Shown one piece after another: positions 15,538 through 22,454 of a DNA stretch of 44,410 nucleotides. A program made the translations under genes and the position numbers. The stretch is from contig JALOBN010000016.1 in assembly GCA_023228245.1 (NCBI GenBank), positions 1-44,410 on the forward strand. The letters run 5' to 3'. Numbering within the stretch: the first letter of the stretch is position 1; each line of letters starts with the position of its first letter. The notes beneath the pieces were generated by a model. The model was not told the origin of the DNA and did not search any database. It was given only the letters and a program-made list of their open reading frames with translations. The stretch comes from Candidatus Pacearchaeota archaeon (GTDB lineage: Archaea; Nanoarchaeota; Nanoarchaeia; Pacearchaeales; GW2011-AR1).

Positions 15538-17052
15538 TTACACAAGTGACTCCGCAGAAACGGAATCTACTCTTCGGAACATATCGCTCGCGTCTCTCGG
15601 CATTAAAGGCAGGTTTGTCGGCGGGTAGTATCCGTTGGTCCGAAAGAACGTTGCTTCCGCCTGCCGAAATGTCATGCCTCCATTTTTTGCCTGATAGTAA
15701 CATCGTTTCCACTGCTTCAGGGTGTCGAACTCTTCTCTACGTGTCTTTGCTCGAAACACGTCGCCCGGAACTGCCTTCAGCGTGCCGTTGACTTGCACTA
15801 CCATGCGGCTCTTCTTGTGTGCGACGAATCCGCAGAACGGACATTGGTTGCCGCATGGGCGAACCTTTGCACACCGTGGGCATACGATTGGCTCGATCTC
15901 CTTGTGTTCTCTTATTTTCTCTTGTCTCTCGGCCACCATCCGGTGGTTGGTCAATTCGAGCGACCACTCACGATCCTCATTCAGGGAGCCATGCCGCCAC
16001 CAGTTGCCACCGTGATCTTGCAGGGTATACCGAGTCTTGCCTTCGCAGCATCGCATCGGTCTACCGCCAGACTGGAGGTACGATGTCAGCGAGCCGAATA
16101 CCGTTGCAAAAATCGAGTGCGACAACCAGGGCGCGTCAATACCTTCCCGCATAACGAACCGATTGCAAACTACCTTGATGTCACCAGCCTTCGATGCGTC
16201 CATGACTTGTTGACGAACCGCACTGTCCGATTCGTGGAACTCTCCGTTTATCCACACGTCATCGCCGTCGATGTGTGCTGCCGATATTCCGGCTTTATAG
16301 AACTGCTCTGCGAAGAAGATGGACTCTTTCACGCCAGGGGCGAACAGGATCGTCGGGCGCTGGTCGGCATTCAGTTTCCAATACCATTCAAGTACGCGGC
16401 CGAAAATGCCTGGCCGCATGATCGCCTTGATGTTATCGCCTTCACTCAGGTCTTCTCCCACCCGATACTTCCGAATGTGTTTCAAGTCGGGTTCGTCGGG
16501 TCCGAAGGTTTCGGCGGGGACCAATATCCCGAGCCGGAACATTTCGCTGAGTTTCCCGGCCATTATCAGTTCGTCGTATAGGTGGCCGATGTCTATCGGT
16601 GTCGCGGTATACCCAACGTAGTAGCCTCCTGCGCTAACGTGATCCGCCATGATCCGCCGCATGCCTTCACCGGTTTGGTTGTGCGCTTCGTCGATCAGGA
16701 GGGCCTTGCCGCCATGCAGCGCCCGGCTCTCTTGGTTGTAAACGTGGTTCAATTCCGTCTGCGTCATGCACAGCTGAATATCGCGCAGCAAAGCCAGATC
16801 GTGCCCACTTGCCCGCCGGCCAAATTCAATCCCGGCTTTCGTCAGTTGAAGTGCGGTTTGATCGAACAACATTTTTCGATTGGTGAACAGCGACGCCCCG
16901 CCCTGCTCTTGCTTGGCCCATGTCAAGTGATCGGTAATCATCAAGGTCTTTCCCGAGCCGGTCGGCGACGTAACGCAGACCCGTTTTGCACCGCCGACAA
17001 TTGCAGCGATGGTCTTCTCGTTGGCTCGGATTTGATTCGGACGCCGTTCCAT
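15538..17052 (-). CDS. SF2 DEAH helicase with C-terminal zinc fingers
   Basis: 504 aa from the ATG at 17052, overlapping the upstream stop by one base (TGATG). Motifs in order: Q-like QIRANE near residue 7, Walker A TSPTGSGKT at about 28-36, DEAH at 121-124, GYTATP at about 147-152 (motif III), and SYLQSGGRPMR near 360 (motif VI). A CPRC...CPFC zinc ribbon near 405-425 follows. The enzyme is an ATP-dependent DNA helicase of the RecG/UvsW/RAD25-like type found in phage replication modules. It follows a putative initiator gene, reminiscent of an O-P pair. The whole cassette lies between repeats. Confidence 0.85.
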   Translation of the reverse strand: MERRPNQIRANEKTIAAIVGGAKRVCVTSPTGSGKTLMITDHLTWAKQEQGGASLFTNRKMLFDQTALQLTKAGIEFGRRASGHDLALLRDIQLCMTQTELNHVYNQESRALHGGKALLIDEAHNQTGEGMRRIMADHVSAGGYYVGYTATPIDIGHLYDELIMAGKLSEMFRLGILVPAETFGPDEPDLKHIRKYRVGEDLSEGDNIKAIMRPGIFGRVLEWYWKLNADQRPTILFAPGVKESIFFAEQFYKAGISAAHIDGDDVWINGEFHESDSAVRQQVMDASKAGDIKVVCNRFVMREGIDAPWLSHSIFATVFGSLTSYLQSGGRPMRCCEGKTRYTLQDHGGNWWRHGSLNEDREWSLELTNHRMVAERQEKIREHKEIEPIVCPRCAKVRPCGNQCPFCGFVAHKKSRMVVQVNGTLKAVPGDVFRAKTRREEFDTLKQWKRCYYQAKNGGMTFRQAEATFFRTNGYYPPTNLPLMPRDASDMFRRVDSVSAESLV

Positions 17053-17804
17053 CAGCGGATTCCCTTCCTCCATGCAGCCACGCAATGGATGGCCGCTTTC
17101 AGATTGCGGATTACATCGTTGTGGCGGTCGTCGTTTGGACTATTTCTATGGATGGCGTCGGCGGCCCGCATGGCTTCGCCAATCTTTGATTCGAGTTTGG
17201 CAAAGGCCGGATGATCCACCCTCGGCCTTCCGCCCCCTGTCGGCTCTGTCGGCGGAGAGACGACAGCCGCCGCCTCTTTAATCGACCTGGCCGTGGGCGG
17301 TTTTCCGCCGGCCGTGGCCGCCGCCAACACCTCCGGCCGATCGGCCTCGGGCACCTTTCCGAGTTCCAAAATCGCCCTATCACTTTGGGGGGTGATATGG
17401 GGGCGCATGCGCACCTTTTGACAACCTTCGCTGTCATTATCATTACTATCACTTTGGGGGGTGATATGGGGGCGCATGCGCACCTTTTGACAACCTTCGC
17501 TGTCATTATCATTACTATCACTTTGGGGGGTGATATGGGGGCGCATGCGCACCTTTTGACAACCTTCGCTGTCATTATCTTTTGTCGGAGGAGCTGGTAG
17601 GGATTTCCGAATTGCAGCCACCTTCAGTTGCCGTTTTGCCCACCAGGCTGGGTGCTGAAATTCCTTCTCGCAACATTCTTTCCACGTCGAATACCCGAGT
17701 GCTAGCCATCCGTGGTTTTCGTGGAATTCCGCGAGCAGGTCGGCCAACTGCCCCATCCCGGCGCGAATCTTCTCACACAGGCTCATGGCCTGCGATTTTG
17801 TCAT
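17052..17804 (-). CDS. Putative replication/partition protein with internal 23-aa tandem repeats
   Basis: 250 aa, MTKSQAMSLCEKI onward. The N-terminal part (WLALGYSTWKECCEKEF...WWAKRQLKVAAIRKSL) resembles helix-turn-helix regions in ParB-like and plasmid replication proteins (LALGYxSWxEYCxxEF). It is followed by 2.9 copies of a 23-residue unit (DNDSEGCQKVRMRPHITPQS...). The C-terminal half has a Pro/Ala linker and a helical end. The ATG is 9 bp after a repeat, whose 3' end (GGTTGCAG) is partly duplicated there and provides AGGGG as a possible ribosome site. A replication initiator role is inferred from its position before the helicase and the embedded iterons. Confidence 0.6.
   Translation of the reverse strand: MTKSQAMSLCEKIRAGMGQLADLLAEFHENHGWLALGYSTWKECCEKEFQHPAWWAKRQLKVAAIRKSLPAPPTKDNDSEGCQKVRMRPHITPQSDSNDNDSEGCQKVRMRPHITPQSDSNDNDSEGCQKVRMRPHITPQSDRAILELGKVPEADRPEVLAAATAGGKPPTARSIKEAAAVVSPPTEPTGGGRPRVDHPAFAKLESKIGEAMRAADAIHRNSPNDDRHNDVIRNLKAAIHCVAAWRKGIR
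17378..17579. repeat. Three 69-bp tandem repeats with palindromes (candidate replication origin)
   Basis: Copies start at 17378, 17447 and 17516; the third is cut at about 64 bp. Each contains a TATCAC/GTGATA hairpin and a perfect GCGCATGCGC palindrome. They are in frame with the surrounding gene, so they are read as 23-residue repeats. Iterons inside the initiator gene recall lambda ori within gene O. The copies appear identical, so recent duplication is also possible. Confidence 0.6.
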
Positions 17805-17813
17805 TCTGCAACC

Positions 17814-17964
17814 CCTGCAACCACCCCTGATTTTTAGCACGCCTCAACCCTCCTCCTGCAACCCTGTAATCACCCCTGATTTTCAACACGCCTCAACCGC
17901 TCAGACACAACATCAGGTTGTCGAGAAACCTGCAACCACCCCTGATTTTCAACACGCCGCAACC
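17814..17964 (-). CRISPR. CRISPR block 2: 3 repeats between bet and the initiator gene
   Basis: Repeats at 17814-17849, 17863-17898 and 17929-17964, all family B. One normal 30-bp spacer (17899-17928) is present. The other gap is only 13 bp and contains a partial repeat end (CTGCAAC), a sign of deletion by recombination. The 17929 repeat encodes the last residues and stop codon of bet. The 17814 repeat lies 9 bp before the start of the initiator-like gene. Confidence 0.9.
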
Positions 17965-18905
17965 GCCTTGCGTTGCGATTCGAGCAATGTGAGCGCCTCG
18001 ATCTTCATTGGGCCACTCCAATATTTTTTGACCATCGCCTCAGTTTTCGGAATGCTCAAATAGGTAAGTTTGCCGACATTCGCGCGTAGTTGCTTATCCA
18101 TCGCCTCTATCAAGAGGTCGTAGAGTTCCGGCTTGCAATCGGCCGGCAATTCCTCGGACGACTCCACGCGGTCGCATAGCGCGCAAAACTGCCGGGACGT
18201 AGTAGCCGGGTTCTTGATGGCCTCGTCAATGGTGCGCAAGGCGGCGTCGTGCGCCGTGTCGTCGCCGAGCGACTCCTCGAAAAACTCGCCAAGGTCTTGC
18301 GAGCCCGTCTCGCCAGTCCGTTTGCCGTTCTCGTTTGGTGTTTTTCGATGTTGTGGTGGTCCAGGCGACAGTTCAGTTGCCTTGTCTGCCTGCGCCATTT
18401 CTTCGGTGGTGTAAAGTCCAGAGAGTTCGGCGGGGAAAGCCTTACGGAGTGCGAGCGCTTCGGCGCACTTACCCAACATCAGGTGAGGCATTTTCAGCCA
18501 CATCTTGCCCTGCTTTTCGCCCGGAAAATACTGGTCCCATCGAGCAGAGGCGGTGAATGGACAACGAAGTCCAGCAACGATTTTGTATACGCTAACCGTT
18601 GCAATGTTAGGGTCGATCTTGCGGTCAAAACTTGGGTCGTCATTGCCGGCATACTTGCCCGAGCGGTCGGCAATAAGGCGAAATCCGTCGATTCCGGTTT
18701 GGATGGTTAGTTTTTTTTCGTAACCCTCATTGATCTTCACGGATCGTATCACGGCATAAATCTGGTTAGCGAACGGATCGAGTTGAAAGCGCTCGATCGC
18801 GTATCTGAAGGTTGCAAATTGATCGTCCGTAAAAGTGTTGCATTTTTCTCTCCGAAGAAGACCGTACTCCTCGTCGGAAAGAAATTGTTGTTCCAAACTG
18901 TTCAT
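17949..18905 (-). CDS. bet: RecT/Redbeta-family single-strand annealing protein
   Basis: 318 aa from the ATG at 18905. Strong Bet-family pattern: LDPFANQIYAVIRS near 40-53, then LTIQTGIDGFRLIADRSGKYAG at about 63-85, ARWDQYFP, and MPHLMLGKCAEALALRKAFP. It anneals single-stranded DNA for recombination-dependent replication. No lambda exo/YqaJ-type exonuclease partner is visible nearby. The final residues VAAC and the TGA come from the CRISPR repeat at 17929-17964, and a 35-bp repeat lies 15 bp before the start codon with AGGGG between. A protein that anneals short homologies sits in the middle of short direct repeats, which is relevant to cassette shuffling. Confidence 0.9.
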   Translation of the reverse strand: MNSLEQQFLSDEEYGLLRREKCNTFTDDQFATFRYAIERFQLDPFANQIYAVIRSVKINEGYEKKLTIQTGIDGFRLIADRSGKYAGNDDPSFDRKIDPNIATVSVYKIVAGLRCPFTASARWDQYFPGEKQGKMWLKMPHLMLGKCAEALALRKAFPAELSGLYTTEEMAQADKATELSPGPPQHRKTPNENGKRTGETGSQDLGEFFEESLGDDTAHDAALRTIDEAIKNPATTSRQFCALCDRVESSEELPADCKPELYDLLIEAMDKQLRANVGKLTYLSIPKTEAMVKKYWSGPMKIEALTLLESQRKAVAAC

Positions 18906-18920
18906 TGCTTTTCCCCTGTA

Positions 18921-18955
18921 CCTGCAACCACCCCTGATTTCAGCACGCCTCAACC
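18921..18955 (-). repeat. Solitary CRISPR repeat (35 bp) between two genes
   Basis: One family-B repeat lacking one T of the central T-run and carrying a CAGCACG variant. It has no spacer on either side. To its right the TAG stop of the gene at 18955-19197 is completed by the repeat's first base. To its left the bet start follows after 15 bp. Confidence 0.9.
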
Positions 18956-19197
18956 TACTCGATTGGTATGCCGTGCGAGTCGCAGCCAAACATCGGCTGC
19001 AATCCGAGTTCTGCATCGGATAGGCCAGGGAACTCACGCCGCAACACGTTGTCTCGATTGTCGGGAGGAGGAAACTTGTAAACGCGGTTTTCCAGCGCAA
19101 ACACCGAAACGATCGGATCGAATGTTATCGGACTTGGCGGCCACTCTGGCCATCGTCCGCAATGCACGCATCGTTGCCTCTTCCTGTAATCACCCAT
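18955..19197 (-). CDS. Hypothetical zinc-knuckle protein starting in a degenerate repeat
   Basis: 80 aa. Starts MGDYRKRQRCVHCGRWPEW, with CVHC early in the protein. The ATG lies inside the degenerate repeat at 19183-19218, where CAGGGGTGG has become ATGGGTGA. The next part is polar with SVFALENRVYKFPPPDN. The TAG stop is formed at the junction with the next repeat. It occupies exactly the interval between two repeats. Function unknown. Confidence 0.55.
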   Translation of the reverse strand: MGDYRKRQRCVHCGRWPEWPPSPITFDPIVSVFALENRVYKFPPPDNRDNVLRREFPGLSDAELGLQPMFGCDSHGIPIE

Positions 19198-19218
19198 AAT
19201 TTTCAACTTTTCTCGGCC
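19183..19218 (-). repeat. Degenerate CRISPR repeat that ends one gene and starts the next
   Basis: Aligns to the 36-bp repeat with conserved CCTGTAATCACCC and ATTTTCAAC blocks (plus-strand reading) and several changes elsewhere. It contains the TGA of the gene at 19203-19598 and the ATG of the gene at 18955-19197. Its divergence is concentrated at positions that now serve coding functions. Confidence 0.8.
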
Positions 19219-19598
19219 ATTACCCGAAGAACGGGCAACGCCTTTTCGACTTCGGCCAGAACGAAACGCAACGTGGCGTTTCTGCGTTCCTCCGCGCTGC
19301 CTTCTTGCGGCCAGGAGCCGTTGAGGTAGCCGGAGAAGTAAATCCAGAGCGTTCCTCCGCCGTGTTTCTCTTGCGCAACGGTCACTCGCGTATGCGGAGT
19401 GATGTCGAGTGTGTCTCGACGCTCAACCACCGGTTGTGGCCTTTCCTCGTGCGTCTGCTGCCACTCGGGCAACTTCGCCGGCAGTAAATCTTGTTCGAGC
19501 ATCGCGCTGATCGTAGCATCGTGCGGAATCGTAATCGCTTCCTCGACAGCCTGTTCGGCCGCCGCTTCCGCCGCTAAATCTTGGATCGTGTTCGTCAT
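19203..19598 (-). CDS. Hypothetical acidic protein in the CRISPR-interleaved region
   Basis: 131 aa, MTNTIQDLAAEAAAEQAVEEA onward. A helical acidic N-terminus, then a beta-rich core (RVTVAQEKHGGGTLWIYFSGYLNGSW) and a helical end (RFVLAEVEKALPVLRVMAEKS) whose last four residues and stop lie in the degenerate repeat. Its ATG is 12 bp after a repeat; the repeat end ACAGG plus AG yields AGGAG. Function unknown. Confidence 0.65.
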   Translation of the reverse strand: MTNTIQDLAAEAAAEQAVEEAITIPHDATISAMLEQDLLPAKLPEWQQTHEERPQPVVERRDTLDITPHTRVTVAQEKHGGGTLWIYFSGYLNGSWPQEGSAEERRNATLRFVLAEVEKALPVLRVMAEKS

Positions 19599-19610
19599 CG
19601 GAACCTCACT

Positions 19611-20045
19611 CCTGTAATCACCCCTGATTTTCAACTCGACTCTACCATCGCGTCGGCCAACACCAGCAGCCGCTTTCCCTGCAACCACCCCTGATTTTCA
19701 ACTCGACTCTACCCCATGTTGACGTTTCGTGGTAGCGTGGTAGCCTGCAACCACCCCTGATTTTCAACTCGACTCTACCGTGGGCGAGTGGATCCCGATT
19801 GCGACCTGCACCTGCAACCACCCCTGATTTTCAACTCGACTCTACCGCGACCTTCGCGCCGACCAATTTTACGATCCCCTGCAACCACCCCTGATTTTCA
19901 ACTCGACTCTACCGATGATGATCGAGGTCGCGTCGGTCAATACCTGCAACCACCCCTGATTTTCAACTCGACTCAACCAGAAGTGTTGTTTCCATGCCCC
20001 AAGCATAACCCTGCAACCACCCCTGATTTTCAGCACACCTCAACC
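19611..20045 (-). CRISPR. CRISPR block 3: 7 repeats, 6 spacers, between csrA and a hypothetical gene
   Basis: Repeats start at 19611, 19678, 19744, 19811, 19878, 19943 and 20010, with spacers of 29-31 bp. Most are family A; 19943 is a hybrid and 20010 a family-B variant that encodes the last residues and stop of csrA. Spacer 19647-19677 reads KRLLVLADA in minus sense, resembling a Toprim motif. Confidence 0.95.
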
Positions 20046-20227
20046 AGCGGCGTGCCGGCCGCGATCTCGCGGGCGATGGCGTCGGCTACCTCCTGCCGAT
20101 CCACGCGAACCTCGCGCGGGGCCTCGATGCCCAGCCGAACCTTGTCGCCTCGAATCTCCACTACCGAGACCAACACGTCCTTGCCGATCACAATCCGTTC
20201 GTTCTTCTTCCTAGATAGCACCAACAT
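20030..20227 (-). CDS. csrA: CsrA/RsmA-family RNA-binding regulator
   Basis: 65 aa. Canonical start MLVLSRKKNERIVIGKDV, then VSVVEIRGDKVRLGIEAP and VRVDRQEVADAI, the full beta-strand set with the RNA-binding Arg near 44 (GIEAPREVRV). Homodimeric CsrA binds GGA motifs in 5' leaders and usually blocks ribosome binding. AAAGGA lies 9 bp before the start. The final VEVC and TGA come from a CRISPR repeat at 20010-20045, and a degenerate repeat lies 39 bp upstream of the start. Phage-encoded CsrA could retune host carbon/motility control or act on the repeat-flanked phage mRNAs. Confidence 0.93.
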   Translation of the reverse strand: MLVLSRKKNERIVIGKDVLVSVVEIRGDKVRLGIEAPREVRVDRQEVADAIAREIAAGTPLVEVC

Positions 20228-20266
20228 GGGTCGATTCCTTTCTGAAGTATGTGACTCCTTACGCTC

Positions 20267-20302
20267 CCTGCAACCACCCCTGATTTTTAATTTCCCCTGC
20301 CT
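20267..20302 (-). repeat. Degenerate CRISPR repeat between csrA and an upstream gene
   Basis: The plus-strand left half (CCTGCAACCACCCCTGATTT) is intact. The other half has become TTAATTTCCCCTGCC. The altered half encodes the C-terminal GRGN and TAA stop of the gene at 20287-20619. Confidence 0.8.
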
Positions 20303-20619
20303 GATTCGATCGCCGCCCGCTGTTCGATGTATCGGTACGCAATCGAATCGGGATACAAACCACGACACTTTGCATCTTCTAGCGCTTCCGACGCTATGAT
20401 AGGTTTGATGAATTGGAGGTGCGCCTTGAGACGTGAAATTATAACACCCGATGTCACGCCATTGATTAGAACTAAATTTGCCTCGTTTGTGATGAGATAC
20501 CACAATCCTCTTTGTGTTTCCAAGCGGACCGGAGTGGTTTCACAGACTACCGCATTGATGTCCTCGACGAGATTTGCGACATTCGTCAGACGGTCGACCT
20601 CGAGATTCTCGCCGGTCAT
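20287..20619 (-). CDS. Hypothetical protein between CRISPR repeats
   Basis: 110 aa from the ATG at 20619, 15 bp after the repeat at 20635-20670, with a GCAGGGGTTGGG sequence between that repeats part of the repeat. Sequence MTGENLEVDRLTNVANLV, then GLWYLITNEANLVLINGVTSGVIISRLKAHLQFIKP. Probably a small alpha/beta protein. The stop lies in a degenerate repeat. Function unknown. Confidence 0.6.
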   Translation of the reverse strand: MTGENLEVDRLTNVANLVEDINAVVCETTPVRLETQRGLWYLITNEANLVLINGVTSGVIISRLKAHLQFIKPIIASEALEDAKCRGLYPDSIAYRYIEQRAAIESGRGN

Positions 20620-20634
20620 AATCCCAACCCCTGC

Positions 20635-22454
20635 CCTGCAACCACCCCTGATTTTCAACACGCCTCAACCCGCTCATGGCGCGGTAAATCGCGCCGTTGC
20701 CCTGCAACCACCCCTGATTTTCAACACGCCTCAACCCAACGCCGGCTTGATACTGCCCTTCGTCAACCCTGCAACCACCCCTGATTTTCAACTCGACTCT
20801 ACCACGGGCACACCGTGGCTCGGATCATTCACCGCCTGCAACCACCCCTGATTTTCAACTCGACTCTACCGCCGAGCAATTTTACGACTGGCGAAACGCC
20901 CTGCAACCACCCCTGATTTTCAACTCGACTCTACCAGCGCCCTTTGGTCGGCTTCCTCTTCGCCTTCCTGCAACCACCCCTGATTTCAACACGCCTCAAC
21001 CCAATGACGCCGTTCTGCAACTCGTCGAAGATCCTGCAACCACCCCTGATTTTCAACACGCCTCAACCACGCGCCATCGACGGTTCCACAATCCGTTGCC
21101 TGCAACCACCCCTGATTTTCAACTCGACTCTACCCCGAACATCTCGCCCGTCTTCGGATTGATGCCTGCAACCACCCCTGATTTTCAACTCGACTCTACC
21201 TGCGACTTGGCGGCGCGCGTCAGCAGCGGCCCCTGCAACCACCCCTGATTTTCAACTCGACTCTACCCGCCCGGCCTGTTGCTCGGCCGCGTCGCCCCTG
21301 CAACCACCCCTGATTTTCAACTCGACTCTACCGGTACAACAAAAGAAGGTTACACACAAACCCTGCAACCACCCCTGATTTTCAACTCGACTCTACCGCT
21401 GCCGTGGAATCCGCCTTGAAACTCTTTGCCTGCAACCACCCCTGATTTTCAACTCGACTCTACCGGCGTCGCCGATCGTGCCGCCTCGAATGCCCTGCAA
21501 CCACCCCTGATTTTCAACTCGACTCTACCGGTATTCACGGCGTCCTGACCCCACTCGACCCTGCAACCACCCCTGATTTTCAACTCGACTCTACCGGTAT
21601 TCACGGCGTCCTGACCCCACTCGACCCTGCAACCACCCCTGATTTTCAACTCGACTCTACCTTTCCCGCGAAGTAGGAAACCGGCAAGCAAGCCTGCAAC
21701 CACCCCTGATTTTCAACTCGACTCTACCTCGCCGCGCCGATCAGGCTGCGCTGTACGCCCTGCAACCACCCCTGATTTTCAACACGCCTCAACCCGATTT
21801 CCTCCCATCCGCCAATGAGTTGACCCTGCAACCACCCCTGATTTTCAACTCGACTCTACCATCGACGCCCGCGGTCAATGGTCGGGAATCCCTGCAACCA
21901 CCCCTGATTTTCAACTCGACTCTACCGAGAGTTTGCGGCTTCACCCCCAAGTGTTCCCTGCAACCACCCCTGATTTTCAACTCGACTCTACCAAAAGATC
22001 GGTTGTTAAATCGCGTCGAAGCCCTGCAACCACCCCTGATTTTCAACTCGACTCTACCGGGGTCGTCAGAATCCTTCACAATGCCCCACCTGCAACCACC
22101 CCTGATTTTCAACTCGACTCTACCCCGTTGCAACGCCTCCATGCTGGTGCATCGCCTGCAACCACCCCTGATTTTCAACTCGACTCTACCAATCGCAATC
22201 AGCGCGGCGACCGAATCGGGCCTGCAACCACCCCTGATTTTCAACTCGACTCTACCTCGCTGCAACGCCTCCATCGACGTGCATCGCCTGCAACCACCCC
22301 TGATTTTCAACTCGACTCTACCTGAGCTACTTGATGGTCCCGATCCTGAGGCCCTGCAACCACCCCTGATTTTCAACTCGACTCTACCCACGGCCCGTAA
22401 GCCGTCGCGTTGCACGGTCCTGCAACCACCCCTGATTTTCAACTCGACTCTACC
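20635..22454 (-). CRISPR. CRISPR block 4 (main array): 28 repeats, 27 spacers
   Basis: Repeats start about every 66 bp from 20635 to 22419. Spacers are 29-31 bp, mostly 30. In minus sense family A begins GGTAGAGTCGAG and family B GGTTGAGGCGTG; both end CAGGGGTGGTTGCAGG. Family B occurs at 20635, 20701, 20967 (35 bp), 21033 and 21759. Spacers 21530-21559 and 21596-21625 are identical. Spacers 22125-22154 and 22257-22286 are synonymous variants. The repeat nearest the effector encodes its last four residues and stop codon, so there is no separate leader between gene and array. No Cas1/Cas2 is present, so acquisition would be in trans. Confidence 0.98.

Noticed and set aside
19183..20302. Degenerate repeats as unrelated intergenic sequence
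   Set aside because: Positions 19183-19218 and 20267-20302 keep more than half of the repeat, including the CCTG(C/T)AA(C/T)CACCC block, at the right distance from genes, so they are decayed repeats.
21789..22442. Long minus-strand open frame through ten repeats (repeating RVELKIRGGCR)
   Set aside because: It is open only because repeats (36) plus spacers (30) make 66, a multiple of three. It has no start context and is CRISPR array.
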